Origin: an uncultured Lachnospiraceae bacterium
Lineage (GTDB): Bacteria; Bacillota; Clostridia; Lachnospirales; Lachnospiraceae
Assembly (NCBI GenBank): GCA_948470755.1
Contig: CAOKPU010000023.1
Span: 1 to 39,794, forward strand
Direction of reading: 5' to 3'
Length of the DNA: 39,794 nt
In this document: positions 8,664 to 17,434 of the stretch, piece after piece
Numbering within the stretch: the first letter of the stretch is position 1
Layout of the letters: the number at the start of each line of letters is the position of its first letter
The notes under the pieces: model-generated
Seen by the model: only the letters and a program-made list of their open reading frames with translations
The model's database searches: none
What the model was told of the DNA's origin: nothing
Program-made: the position numbers and the translations under genes

Positions 8664-9314
8664 ATGACGAAAAATACAAAAGCGATTTTGGATTTACTGG
8701 ATGAAAGGTATGGAACGGATTACAGATGTTATTTAAACCATGAAAATGCGTGGCAGCTTTTGATTGCCACCATCCTAAGCGCTCAATGCACGGATGCAAG
8801 GGTGAATATAGTGACTGAGAGCTTGTTCCGAAAATATCCGGATGTTGCAGCCTTTGCGGCCGCAGATCTGAAGGAATTGGAAAAAGATATCCATTCTACC
8901 GGTTTTTACCATAATAAGGCAAAAAATATCATTGCATGTTGTAAAGACTTAATGGAAAAATTTGGAGGTGAAGTCCCAAGGAGTTTGGAGGATCTCACGT
9001 CCCTGGCAGGGGTGGGAAGAAAAACGGCGAATGTGATCAGGGGGAATATATACAATGAGCCGAGCATTGTGGTGGATACCCATGTGAAGCGGATATCAAG
9101 AAAGCTGGGACTGACGGAAGAGGAGGATCCTTATAAGGTGGAACAGGATTTGATGAAGGCATTGCCGAAAGAGCGTTGGATTCTATGGAACATACATTTG
9201 ATTACGCTTGGGCGGGGAATCTGTAAAGCGCCCACCCCCAAATGCGAGGAATGTTTTTTAACAGGATATTGCAAAGATTATAAAAAAAGAAACAAGAAGA
9301 AGGTGAGGCGATGA
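8664..9314 (+). CDS. nth: Endonuclease III
   Basis: DNA glycosylase/AP lyase that removes oxidised pyrimidines in base-excision repair. The 216 residues show LLIATILSAQCTDARVN, the helix-hairpin-helix LAGVGRKTANVIRG with its catalytic lysine, and VDTHVKRISRKLGL with the catalytic aspartate. The C-terminal 4Fe-4S ligand pattern C-x6-C-x2-C-x5-C is intact (CKAPTPKC, CEEC, CFLTGYC). Its stop overlaps the next start (ATGA at 9311-9314), which predicts translational coupling with the exonuclease. Confidence 0.97.
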   Translation: MTKNTKAILDLLDERYGTDYRCYLNHENAWQLLIATILSAQCTDARVNIVTESLFRKYPDVAAFAAADLKELEKDIHSTGFYHNKAKNIIACCKDLMEKFGGEVPRSLEDLTSLAGVGRKTANVIRGNIYNEPSIVVDTHVKRISRKLGLTEEEDPYKVEQDLMKALPKERWILWNIHLITLGRGICKAPTPKCEECFLTGYCKDYKKRNKKKVRR

Positions 9315-10012
9315 CGGATACGTATACGGCATTGGATTTGGAGACGACAGGGCTGAACCCGAAAACGGACAGGATTATTGAAATCGGCGCAGTCAAGGTA
9401 AGAAGGGGAGAAGCGACGGATCGGTTTTGGAGTTTTGTAAACCCCGGGAGGGCCTTGGATGAGCGGGTGGTTGGCCTGACGGGGATATGTGACGGAATGT
9501 TGGCCGATGCTCCTAAGATAAATGATCTGACCGGGCCTTTGCTGGAATTTATCGGAGATGATGTTTTGGTAGGCCATAGGATCTTATTTGATTATTCTTT
9601 CGTGAAAAAGGCAGCCGTCGATCAGTCTATGGTTTTTCATAAGATGGGGATCGATACGCTGAAATTATCAAGGAAGCTATTGCCGGAACTGGAAAGCAGG
9701 AGGCTGGGTTTCTTGTGCAGGCATTATGGAATAGAGCATACAGCCCATAGGGCGTTGGGGGATGCGTTGGCGGCATCGGATTTATACCGGAAACTGGTGG
9801 AATTATATTATGAAGGGAATGAAGAGGAATTTGCCCCTAAGGAGCTTGTTTTTAAGGTAAAAAAAGATACCCCTGTTACAAAGCGGCAAAAAGAGCGGTT
9901 ATATAAATTGCTGGACAGGCATAAACTAACTATAGGATGCAACGTGGATAAGCTGACGAGAAGTGAAGCGGACCGGATTATGAATCAAATTCTTGCAAAA
10001 TACGGACGATGA
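9311..10012 (+). CDS. DEDDh 3'-5' exonuclease, DnaQ/epsilon-like
   Basis: 233 residues. The exonuclease domain (about 1-170) has ExoI TALDLETTGL (Asp9, Glu11), ExoII GHRILFDYSF and ExoIII HRALGDAL (H-x4-D), the full DEDDh set, so it should be an active metal-dependent 3'-5' exonuclease. It may act in repair or as a proofreading-type protein. The C-terminal 60 residues (VTKRQKERLYKLLDRHKL ... LTRSEADRIMNQIL) resemble a short accessory helical domain found behind such exonucleases in Firmicutes. Translation is coupled to nth. The last 35 bases overlap the convergent gene on the other strand. Confidence 0.9.
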   Translation: MTDTYTALDLETTGLNPKTDRIIEIGAVKVRRGEATDRFWSFVNPGRALDERVVGLTGICDGMLADAPKINDLTGPLLEFIGDDVLVGHRILFDYSFVKKAAVDQSMVFHKMGIDTLKLSRKLLPELESRRLGFLCRHYGIEHTAHRALGDALAASDLYRKLVELYYEGNEEEFAPKELVFKVKKDTPVTKRQKERLYKLLDRHKLTIGCNVDKLTRSEADRIMNQILAKYGR

Positions 10013-10586
10013 TATTCCGGCTTGCGGATTTCAGTGTTTTTGCCTGTTCCATCAATCCTGCAATCTTATCTTTCCTGCCTTGTGCGGCATATATATCGGC
10101 TAACAAGCGATAAGAACCACTCACGTCGGTATTAGTGGACATAGAAAATTCCAGGATTTGTTCCGCCTCCTGTATATGGCCGGCATCGTAGAGCAGCTTG
10201 GCCCATTGCTGTAAAGTACGGGCGAGGGTGGTATAGCTTTGATCATAGCGCATCAGCAGATCGATATTCGGCGCGCCGTATTCCAATTTTAAATCGGTAT
10301 TGCTTAGTCCCGTAAAGTTGACAATAGGGGAGCCGGAAAGAAGCCGGAGAGTTTTATGGCATTCCGCTACTCGTTCATCTTCTTTTAAAGTATCCATAGG
10401 GAGGGAGTCAAAGGGGATGGCGATATAGTTTAAATTGTCCAAAGGTTTGCGCCTCGTACTGTTGGCGGCATTTTCCCTGTCCCAGTAAGTCTGCCGGTTT
10501 TTCCGGCTTTGCCTCCTGCTTTTGGAGATTTCATAGGAAACCAATATGATGAAGATGATAAAACTTGCAAAAAAGGGCATTTTCAT
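9978..10586 (-). CDS. Membrane-anchored hypothetical protein with TPR-like C-terminus
   Basis: 202 residues. An N-terminal hydrophobic anchor (MKMPFFASFIIFIILVSYEI) is followed by a basic stretch RRQSRKNRQ, so the bulk is predicted cytosolic. The C-terminal 100 residues are helical, with TLARTLQQWAKLLYDAGHIQEAEQIL and GSYRLLADIYAAQGRKDKIAGLM, which resemble two tetratricopeptide repeats. aaaggat precedes the ATG. The 3' end overlaps the convergent exonuclease gene by 35 bases. I do not recognise a named family. The overlap could produce antisense pairing between the two mRNAs, but this is inference. Confidence 0.75.
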   Translation of the reverse strand: MKMPFFASFIIFIILVSYEISKSRRQSRKNRQTYWDRENAANSTRRKPLDNLNYIAIPFDSLPMDTLKEDERVAECHKTLRLLSGSPIVNFTGLSNTDLKLEYGAPNIDLLMRYDQSYTTLARTLQQWAKLLYDAGHIQEAEQILEFSMSTNTDVSGSYRLLADIYAAQGRKDKIAGLMEQAKTLKSASRNIIVRILQEFDS

Positions 10587-10659
10587 TTATAATCCTTTCA
10601 GAGACAAGAGTTTTTGTGTGGTAAATTTACACTGCTTTTATAACGGCATGGAGGTTCTT

Positions 10660-10767
10660 ATGTTTCATATGCATAACCGTAAAACGAAGAAAATGATTTC
10701 ATCGATTATTATTATATTAATTGTAATCGCAATGTTTATTCCAACTTTATCATATTTTATTTTTTAG
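10660..10767 (+). CDS. 35-residue single-pass membrane peptide
   Basis: The predicted peptide has a basic head (MFHMHNRKTKKM) and one transmembrane helix (ISSIIIILIVIAMFIPTLSYFIF). GGAGG at 10650-10654 lies five bases before the ATG at 10660, a strong translation signal; the longer in-frame reading from 10546 overlaps the neighbour's start and has no such site. It ends 26 bases before the VanW gene, so they are probably cotranscribed. The head-plus-helix form fits a small membrane regulator or partner protein. Function unknown. Confidence 0.7.
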   Translation: MFHMHNRKTKKMISSIIIILIVIAMFIPTLSYFIF

Positions 10768-10793
10768 TACAATATATACTTTGAGGAGAGTCT

Positions 10794-12500
10794 ATGAAAA
10801 TTGAGAAAAGGAAAATTGCGGCAGGGGTATTTTGGGCTATATTGATAGCAATAGGGCCGATGAGGGCCGTACATGCCCAATCGATCGATGATGCCCAGGA
10901 GGTTGATTCCGTGGCGGTAGAAGGGACGGCGGAAGAAACAGAGGGCGTGCAGGAGGATGTGGGCAGCGCGGCAGCGGTACCGGAGGATAGTTCAAAAAAG
11001 ACAGATGCGGGGCCGCTTACAACATTTGGCAATAGCAATACGATTTCTGAGGGCGTTTATATAGGCGGGATTGATGTATCAGGCAAGACGGCAGGGGAAG
11101 CAAAGCAGGATATAGAAGCTTACATAGAAGGGCTGAAGGATATTACGATAACTTTCCAGGTAATGGATGGGAATGAAGTGGAAGTTGCCATAGGGGATCT
11201 GGGCATTGCCTGGGCAAACCAGGATGTCGTCCAGGATGCGGTTGCGCTTGGGAAAAAAGGGAATATCATACAACGGTATAAGGCGCTGCAGGATCTGCGC
11301 TATGAAAATAAAGTTTTTGAGCTTGCGTATGATTTTGATAAGGAAGCGATCCGCAGGGTCTTGACGGAGCAGTGCGGGGAATATAATACGGAAGCAAAGG
11401 ATGCGGTCCTGACAAGGGAAAACGGGGTTTTCTCCGTTACGCCGGGCCAAAGCGGTTATGTGATTGACGAGGAGGCATCTTTAAACCAGATCTATGAATA
11501 TCTGGTCAATGAGTGGGATTATAAGGATGCATCGGTGGAAGTCGTGGCGAAGATACAGGAACCAAGAGGATCGGAAGAAGAGCTGATGCAGGTAAAGGAT
11601 GTGCTTGGGACATTTACGACAAGCTACAGTACTTCCGGTTCGTCCAGGAGCGCGAATGTGTCTAACGGATGCAATCTGATTGCCGGGGCAACCCTATATC
11701 CTGGCGATGAGTTTTCCACATATGAGGCGGTATCCCCGTTCTCTGTAGAAAACGGGTATTTTATGGCGGGATCGTATATGAACGGACAGGTGGTGGATAG
11801 TCTGGGCGGAGGGATCTGCCAGGTGTCGACGACTTTGTATAATGCAGTGCTGTTATCGGAGCTGGAAGTGACAGAGAGGCATAACCATTCAATGATTGTC
11901 ACTTATGTGGATCCATCGGCGGATGCGGCAATTGCGGAATCGGCAGGAAAAGACTTTAAATTTATAAATAATACGGAACATCCTATTTATATCGATGGAT
12001 ATTGTGAAAATAAAAATATTACATTTACTATTTATGGAGTGGAAACGAGGCCGTCTAACCGTGAAGTAGTTTATGAGAGTGAGATTCTTTCCGTAATCAA
12101 TCCGGATCATGAGGTGATCTACACAAATGTGGCAATGCCGATTGGCCAGGTGGTTACGCAGTCGGCCCATATCGGGTATAAAGCCCAGCTTTGGAAGATA
12201 GTAAAGGAAAATGGCATGGAAGTAAGCCGGGAACAAATTAACAGCAGCAGCTACAAGATGGTTCCAAGGACGGCAACGGTGGGGCTTTCTACAAACGACG
12301 TAAATGCATATAATGAAATGCTGGCAGCGGTGGCAACGAATAACATCGATCATGTAAAAAATGTGGCCGCGGCGCTGGCGCAGTTTGCAATTCCCCCGGA
12401 ACAGGCACAGCCTGCGGAGCAGCCTCCGGCCGAACAGCCTCCGGCGGAACAGGCGCCGCCGGTAGAACAGCCGCCTGTGGAGCAGCCTCCGGCGGAGTAA
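10794..12500 (+). CDS. Secreted VanW-family protein with PG-binding-like domain and Pro-rich tail
   Basis: 568 residues. The signal peptide (about 1-28, ending VHAQS) predicts export. An acidic linker follows (30-75). Residues 85-250 resemble the peptidoglycan-binding-like domain that often precedes VanW (EGVYIGGIDVSGKTAGEA ... GDLGIAW). The VanW domain is at about 270-440, with GGGICQVSTTLYN at 338-350. The last 25 residues are repeats of PAEQPP/PVEQPP, a typical flexible wall-spanning or surface segment. No LPxTG anchor is seen. A cell-wall role is likely. It follows the 35-residue membrane peptide closely. Confidence 0.9.
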   Translation: MKIEKRKIAAGVFWAILIAIGPMRAVHAQSIDDAQEVDSVAVEGTAEETEGVQEDVGSAAAVPEDSSKKTDAGPLTTFGNSNTISEGVYIGGIDVSGKTAGEAKQDIEAYIEGLKDITITFQVMDGNEVEVAIGDLGIAWANQDVVQDAVALGKKGNIIQRYKALQDLRYENKVFELAYDFDKEAIRRVLTEQCGEYNTEAKDAVLTRENGVFSVTPGQSGYVIDEEASLNQIYEYLVNEWDYKDASVEVVAKIQEPRGSEEELMQVKDVLGTFTTSYSTSGSSRSANVSNGCNLIAGATLYPGDEFSTYEAVSPFSVENGYFMAGSYMNGQVVDSLGGGICQVSTTLYNAVLLSELEVTERHNHSMIVTYVDPSADAAIAESAGKDFKFINNTEHPIYIDGYCENKNITFTIYGVETRPSNREVVYESEILSVINPDHEVIYTNVAMPIGQVVTQSAHIGYKAQLWKIVKENGMEVSREQINSSSYKMVPRTATVGLSTNDVNAYNEMLAAVATNNIDHVKNVAAALAQFAIPPEQAQPAEQPPAEQPPAEQAPPVEQPPVEQPPAE

Positions 12501-12579
12501 GATTTCCTGGGGGATTATGACTACGGAAAAACACTGTGTCAAAAGTGAGAGCGCGCTGTAAAAATGGCGGGAAGAGAAT

Positions 12580-13569
12580 ATGAAAACAGGGAAAATACCG
12601 GAAAACGTGTGGAAACGTTCGGTTTTGAAAAATATACAAACAAAACGTAAAGAAGTAACGACTGGCGCAGGAAAAGGGGGAAACTGCGCCATTTTTTCAT
12701 TGGGCGGCCAAAAAATGACGGCTGTGTCATCTTATACCGGGCATTGGATAGGGAAAAGCGCTCCAAGGTTTGCACTGCACGGAAGCATAAATGCTCTGGC
12801 GGCTTCGGGAGCGGATGTTGTAGCGGCGGAAGTTTCCGTGCTTTTACCAGAGGAGTCGGAAGAGGCTGACATAAAAGCCCTGACGGTACAATTGGAGGAA
12901 GAGTGCGCCGTGCTGGGGATACAGATAGCCGGCTGTTGTATGGGGATCTCCGATGCGGTAAGATATCCGGTGATTACTGTGACGGGAGTCGGAACGCTGC
13001 AAGAAGGAGATGCGGTATCTATTGAAAGAATGACGCCGGGGCTGGATATTGTGGCCAGCAAATGGATTGGTTTGACAGGAACGTTATTTATAGTGGAAAA
13101 TAAGGAAAGCGAGCTGCTTTCCAGATATCCTGCCCGTTTTTTGAAGGAAGCAAAGGGTTTCGACAGGTTCCTGTCCGTAGTCCCGGAGGCCGCCACCGCC
13201 ATTAAGTCCGGCGTTTGCGCTATGCATAGCGTGGAAGAGGGCGGGATATTCGGCGCTCTTTGGGAAATGGCGGCAGGGGCAGGCGTTGGACTGGAAATTG
13301 ATTTGAAAAAGATTCCGGTAAGACAGGAAACGATAGAAATATGCGAGTTTTTTGAGTTGAATCCTTATGAAACGGCATCTGGCGGATGTCTGCTGATGGC
13401 CGCAGACAGAGGAGGGGACTTGGTTGCGGAACTGGAAAAAATGCATATCCCGGCGACAGTGATCGGAAAAACGACAGGAAATAATGATAGAATTGTCATG
13501 AATGGGGAAGAACGGCGTTTTTTGGAACCAAGAAAGCCGGATGAAATTTATAAAGTAATGGTGCGCTAA
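12580..13569 (+). CDS. AIR-synthase-like (PurM/HypE superfamily) protein
   Basis: 329 residues. GGQKMTAVSSYTGHW and ALHGSINALAASGADVVAAEVSVLLP resemble the N-terminal AIR-synthase-related ATP-binding fold, and the C-terminal half (GASGGCLLMAADRGG-like ETASGGCLLMAA, IPATVIGKTT) is the usual second PurM-type domain. It lacks the C-terminal cysteine motif of true HypE, and no hydrogenase genes are near, so hydrogenase maturation is unlikely. ATP-dependent activation of a carbonyl or carboxylate is plausible from the fold. It sits 19 bases before an Lrp-type regulator and an aminotransferase, so an amino-acid link is possible. Confidence 0.75.
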   Translation: MKTGKIPENVWKRSVLKNIQTKRKEVTTGAGKGGNCAIFSLGGQKMTAVSSYTGHWIGKSAPRFALHGSINALAASGADVVAAEVSVLLPEESEEADIKALTVQLEEECAVLGIQIAGCCMGISDAVRYPVITVTGVGTLQEGDAVSIERMTPGLDIVASKWIGLTGTLFIVENKESELLSRYPARFLKEAKGFDRFLSVVPEAATAIKSGVCAMHSVEEGGIFGALWEMAAGAGVGLEIDLKKIPVRQETIEICEFFELNPYETASGGCLLMAADRGGDLVAELEKMHIPATVIGKTTGNNDRIVMNGEERRFLEPRKPDEIYKVMVR

Positions 13570-13588
13570 AAGGCAGAATGGAGGAAGT

Positions 13589-14071
13589 ATGAGAGAGAAG
13601 ATATTATCCATTATAGAAAGGAACAGCCGCATTGATTTGAAAGAACTGGCGGTTATCCTTGGAGTGGAAGAGCCGGATGTGGTAAATGAGATGGCGACAA
13701 TGGAAAAAGAAGGGATTATCTGTGGTTATCATACTATGATCGACTGGGAGAAGACATCGGTGGAAAAAGTGACAGCATTGATTGAAGTGCGTGTGACTCC
13801 GCAGAGGGGACAGGGGTTTGACAATATTGCAGAACGGATCTATAAGTATCCGGAGGTAAACAGTGTTTATCTTATTTCCGGCGGGTATGATCTTTTGGTA
13901 ACATTAGAGGGTAAGACGCTAAAAGAAGTTTCTGCGTTCGTATCGGATAAATTATCGGCTTTGGATACCGTGCTGAGTACGGCTACGCATTTTATCCTAA
14001 AGAAATATAAAGATCACGGGACGATACTTGCAAAAAAATATGAAGATGAAAGAGAGAAGATTACACCATGA
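13589..14071 (+). CDS. Lrp/AsnC-family transcriptional regulator
   Basis: 160 residues. The N-terminal helix-turn-helix (about 1-55: KILSIIERNSRIDLKELAVILGVEEPDVVNEMA) and the RAM ligand-binding domain (about 60-145: VTALIEVRVTPQRGQGFDNIAERI ... VYLISGGYDLLVTLEG) match the Lrp/AsnC family, whose members sense amino acids. ggagga precedes the ATG. The stop overlaps the aminotransferase start (ATGA at 14068-14071), so the two are translationally coupled. It probably controls this operon. Confidence 0.93.
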   Translation: MREKILSIIERNSRIDLKELAVILGVEEPDVVNEMATMEKEGIICGYHTMIDWEKTSVEKVTALIEVRVTPQRGQGFDNIAERIYKYPEVNSVYLISGGYDLLVTLEGKTLKEVSAFVSDKLSALDTVLSTATHFILKKYKDHGTILAKKYEDEREKITP

Positions 14072-15243
14072 GGAATCCATTAGCTGATAAAGTGGTAGAC
14101 ATCAAGCCCTCGGGCATCCGCAAATTCTTTGACATCGTAAGTGAGATGGAGGATGCGATTTCGCTTGGCGTTGGTGAACCTGATTTTGATACGCCTTGGC
14201 ATATCAGGGATGAAGGGATTTATTCTTTAGAGAAAGGGCGTACGTTCTATACTTCAAATGCAGGGCTGAAGGATTTGAAGATAGAGATTTGTAATTATTT
14301 AAAAAGAAAACAGGGAATAACCTATGATTATAATACGGAAGTAATCGTGACAGTGGGCGGTTCGGAAGCCATCGACATTGCGCTCAGGGCAATGATCAAT
14401 GAGGGGGAAGAAGTGCTGATCCCACAGCCCAGTTATGTATCATATGAGCCATGCGCAATCTTGGCCAATGCGGTGCCGGTTATCATTGAACTAAAAGCGG
14501 AAAATGAATTCCGGCTGACGGCGCAGGAACTTCTGGATGCTGTGACCGATAAGACAAAAGCCCTGATTCTGCCGTTCCCCAATAACCCTACGGGGGCTAT
14601 TATGGAGAAAAAGGATTTGGAGGAGATTGCGAAAGTAATTATTGAAAAAGATATTTTTGTGATTTCCGATGAGATTTATGCGGAACTTACTTATAAAGGG
14701 GAGCATGTATCGATTGCATCTTTGCCGGGGATGAAGGAGCGGACAATTCTGATCAATGGATTTTCCAAGGCCTATGCAATGACCGGATGGCGGCTTGGAT
14801 ATGCCTGCGGGCCAAAGGGAATCATGGAGCAGATGATTAAGATTCATCAGTTTGCTATTATGTGTGCGCCTACTACAAGCCAGTATGCGGCAGTGGAAGC
14901 ATTGAAAAATGGGGATGAAGATGTAAAAGAGATGAGGGAAGCTTATAATCAGAGGAGAAGATATCTGATGTATGCTTTTAAGGAAATGGGGCTGGAGTGC
15001 TTTGAACCTTTCGGCGCATTTTATGTATTCCCTTGTATTAAGGAATTCGGTATGACGAGCGAGGAGTTTGCAGACCGTTTTTTGAAAGAGGAGAAGGTGG
15101 CCGTTGTGCCGGGAACCGCTTTTGGCGGATGCGGAGAAGGATTTTTGAGGATTTCTTATGCGTATTCCCTGGAAAACCTGAAAGTGGCCATCGGCAAATT
15201 GAAGGTTTTTGTGGAAAGGCTGCGGAAAGAAAAAGAATTGTAA
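14068..15243 (+). CDS. PLP-dependent class I/II aminotransferase
   Basis: 391 residues, the usual length for fold-type I aspartate or aromatic aminotransferases. Visible motifs are VGEPDFDTP, the NNPTG loop (PFPNNPTGA), Asp201 and Tyr204 that contact pyridoxal phosphate, and the PLP lysine Lys234 in NGFSKAYAMTGWRLGY. The C-terminal arginine region EGFLRISYAYS binds the substrate carboxylate. It would move an amino group between an amino acid and 2-oxoglutarate; the preferred amino acid cannot be told. The upstream Lrp regulator supports amino-acid metabolism. Confidence 0.93.
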   Translation: MRNPLADKVVDIKPSGIRKFFDIVSEMEDAISLGVGEPDFDTPWHIRDEGIYSLEKGRTFYTSNAGLKDLKIEICNYLKRKQGITYDYNTEVIVTVGGSEAIDIALRAMINEGEEVLIPQPSYVSYEPCAILANAVPVIIELKAENEFRLTAQELLDAVTDKTKALILPFPNNPTGAIMEKKDLEEIAKVIIEKDIFVISDEIYAELTYKGEHVSIASLPGMKERTILINGFSKAYAMTGWRLGYACGPKGIMEQMIKIHQFAIMCAPTTSQYAAVEALKNGDEDVKEMREAYNQRRRYLMYAFKEMGLECFEPFGAFYVFPCIKEFGMTSEEFADRFLKEEKVAVVPGTAFGGCGEGFLRISYAYSLENLKVAIGKLKVFVERLRKEKEL

Positions 15244-15256
15244 AAAGACTATAAAA

Positions 15257-15284
15257 AAGTGTGCGTTCTGACGCACACTTTTTT
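15257..15284 (+). terminator. Rho-independent terminator after the aminotransferase
   Basis: AAGTGTGCGT (15257-15266) and ACGCACACTT (15271-15280) form a perfect 10-bp stem with a tctg loop. T residues follow, with A residues before, so it could work in both directions and also serve the convergent gene at 15335-16324. Confidence 0.9.
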
Positions 15285-15289
15285 GCTTT

Positions 15290-15320
15290 ATAGGATTCGG
15301 GCATCAAAAAGCCCATCCGG
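15290..15320. repeat. Partial copy of the 6221-6362 repeat
   Basis: 31 bases beginning ATAGGATTCGG and ending CATCCGG match 6226-6256 at 26 positions. Only one arm is present, with a short internal GGGC...GCCC pairing. It lies right after the terminator, in the same relative place as the larger copy after galT. Confidence 0.55.
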
Positions 15321-15334
15321 CAGCCATATGTACT

Positions 15335-16324
15335 TTAATTATCATCAGCGGGGGATGCGCTTGTTACGGAGGCTACCATGCGTGCCTTTGTTCCGCCGGA
15401 AGTGCTCTTGTATGCCTGCCGGATCGTTCCCCAGGCGCCTACCGCCATTAATATATATCCCATAATAATATCACCGATGACCGCTGCCTTCAGATCCGGC
15501 TCTTCCAGGAAGGATGGAACGCTGCGGAAGGCATCGAAAAAGCTGATCTCATAATAATCCTTGTAAACGTTGAAAATCTCAATAGCGACACATACCTGTT
15601 CCGCTACGAGAACCATGATTATTGAAATAATGCAGCTAATAATGACTCCGGCTTTGCTTAAATGGCCTCCCAGCATTTCATAGCCTTTCAATGAGCAGAT
15701 GATCATGACTAACCCGGCAATGCCTGAAATATAGCCGAGCTGATAAATAAGCACCCATACGATAACGCCAAGCACGGATCCCAGCAAAGCCCCTACGATC
15801 CCGCCGACCATATTGCCGTTTCCTTTTTTGGAAGCTTCCGCCGCCTTACGCTGAAGGCTGTCTGCCGTGTTGGAATAACAGGAAGAACAAAGCATATGCT
15901 CCACACCTCCTATCTGATACAGGCTTAAACCAAGTCCGGAGCTGCAGGATTCGCAGCAGGAAACCAATCCGTTGGAACGGCAGAAGGAGGTAAATTCCTG
16001 TAGAAAGGCGTCCAGGCACGGCGTGTACTCTTTCTGCCATTTGAAACCGATGCCTTGGAACTCTGCGGTAACTTTTGTGCCGCTGTAGGAAGCGGACTGA
16101 AGATATTGATGTTTGCTCGTGCATTGGTTTAAAAAGTCCGGAATAGAAGGTATTGCCGTTATCTTATCTTCTTTGACCCAAAGGTGTACGGTGTGTTTCG
16201 CCATGGTTGCGGGATCCTGATAAATGGAGAAAAAGAAACCATTCATGCGGCCGTAAATCAACCCGTTTTTTTCTTCTACGGTAAACCCGTTATTAATTGC
16301 ATATTGCTTTACTTTTTTGTACAT
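15335..16324 (-). CDS. Membrane protein with N-terminal cytosolic domain and two CxxC pairs
   Basis: 329 residues. Residues 1-115 are soluble (MYKKVKQYAINNGFTVEEKNGLIYGRMNG). Then come CCESCSS and CSSCYSN (about 123-148), two CxxC-type pairs that could bind zinc, followed by about four transmembrane helices (GGIVGALLGSVLGVIVWVLI, ISGIAGLVMIICSL, AGVIISCIISIIMVLVA, IGDIIMGYILMAVGAW). gaggaggag just before the ATG makes the start certain. Similar proteins are found in Clostridia as unnamed membrane proteins. Function unknown. Confidence 0.82.
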   Translation of the reverse strand: MYKKVKQYAINNGFTVEEKNGLIYGRMNGFFFSIYQDPATMAKHTVHLWVKEDKITAIPSIPDFLNQCTSKHQYLQSASYSGTKVTAEFQGIGFKWQKEYTPCLDAFLQEFTSFCRSNGLVSCCESCSSGLGLSLYQIGGVEHMLCSSCYSNTADSLQRKAAEASKKGNGNMVGGIVGALLGSVLGVIVWVLIYQLGYISGIAGLVMIICSLKGYEMLGGHLSKAGVIISCIISIIMVLVAEQVCVAIEIFNVYKDYYEISFFDAFRSVPSFLEEPDLKAAVIGDIIMGYILMAVGAWGTIRQAYKSTSGGTKARMVASVTSASPADDN

Positions 16325-16384
16325 AGCATTCTCCTCCTCATTAGCATATGATGCATTGTATTTGGCTTATGCAAAATAATATCT

Positions 16385-16393
16385 ATTATAACA
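16385..16393 (-). promoter_or_regulatory. Extended -10 promoter for the CxxC membrane protein
   Basis: On the minus strand this reads TGTTATAAT, the consensus extended -10 element. It lies about 60 bases before the start at 16324. The -35 position holds TTTCTC, which is weak. The same nine bases occur before the genes at 31476 and 34255. Confidence 0.5.
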
Positions 16394-16597
16394 CGGAAAC
16401 GTAAAAAGAGAAACTATTTTCTTGTTGTAGCGCAACGATAAAAGAAGAGGATTCCCTATAAAACTAGCCCCTTCGGGGAATATCCGGGGATAAAAGTAAC
16501 CGTGCTATTTTTTTTTATAAAGTTGTAGTAAAATAAAGGAGTATTCATTAAAATTACTGCGTTGGCCTTAGATGTTGTGATGACTGTGGACTGCCTA

Positions 16598-17434
16598 TTA
16601 GGGAGTGGCGGGCCGGATCAGATAGTCTACGGTGATATTCACTTCAATATTGATCTCGCCGGGCATAACGGCAGATTCATCTAAGGAACTTTCCAATGCC
16701 AGGCTGCCTGCTTCGCGCATTTTTGAGCTGAGGGCATTGTCGGTGTAACGGGCTTCGCCGTAGTTGCTGTTTTCGCGGACTCCAACTACGTTTCCCAAAG
16801 AGCAATTGCCTGCTTCCGCGAGGGCGGATGCCTTCGTTTCTGCTGATCGCATAGCCAGTTTTAGCGCATCGGAATAGGCTTCGTCGTATTGGCTGGACAT
16901 ATAGGTGATGGATTGGATATTGTTTATTCCGGCTTCCACGGATTTTGCCAGGACATTCCCCAGATCATCGATCGCCAGCTTAGATACAGTTAAAGAGGTA
17001 GAGGCTTCGTAACCGGTAATCTTTTGAGTGTTGCCGCTATAGTTATATATAGGGTACATATAATAATCCGACGTCCTAACGGCTGTTTCTTCTATGCCCA
17101 GGCTCTTGAGAAGATTTATCACGTTGTTTACATCCGCATTGTTCTGCTGCTGGCAGCCGGCCGCATCTTTGGCTTCAGTGCGGACGGCGTAAACAACTTC
17201 CGCAATGTCCGGAATAACGGCAACCTTTTCGCTGCTGTTTACGGAAATGGTATCCCTGTAATAGGTGGAATCAGGAATGCCTGCGGAAGGCGGCGCGGCC
17301 TGGACGGTTTCTATAGAGGGGGTTGTTCCGTTGGAATCATTGCCGCAGGCGGTACAATATAAAATAGCTGCGGAAAAAAACGATGTAAGCAGAAAAAATT
17401 TTTTAAACGGATTTGGCTTTGTTTGTTGTTTCAT
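16598..17434 (-). CDS. SIMPL-domain (DUF541) lipoprotein
   Basis: 278 residues. The N-terminus is a lipoprotein signal: basic start, hydrophobic FFLLTSFFSAAILY, then CTAC with the likely lipidated Cys30. The mature protein starts with a short Thr/Pro-rich linker. About 60-275 is a SIMPL domain: ISVNSSEKVAVIPDIAEVVYAV, the central NVNDVINLLKSLGIEETAVRTSDYYMYPIYN-like segment, and the C-terminal YGEARYTDN and NIEVNITVDYLIRP. SIMPL proteins are exported and of unclear role, linked to envelope stress. The downstream gap 16325-16597 has only a weak CCCCGAAGGGG hairpin. Confidence 0.88.
   Translation of the reverse strand: MKQQTKPNPFKKFFLLTSFFSAAILYCTACGNDSNGTTPSIETVQAAPPSAGIPDSTYYRDTISVNSSEKVAVIPDIAEVVYAVRTEAKDAAGCQQQNNADVNNVINLLKSLGIEETAVRTSDYYMYPIYNYSGNTQKITGYEASTSLTVSKLAIDDLGNVLAKSVEAGINNIQSITYMSSQYDEAYSDALKLAMRSAETKASALAEAGNCSLGNVVGVRENSNYGEARYTDNALSSKMREAGSLALESSLDESAVMPGEINIEVNITVDYLIRPATP

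Noticed and set aside
12400-12500. Repetitive Pro-Glu-Gln sequence as a DNA repeat element
   Set aside because: It is in frame and codes a low-complexity tail of the VanW protein.
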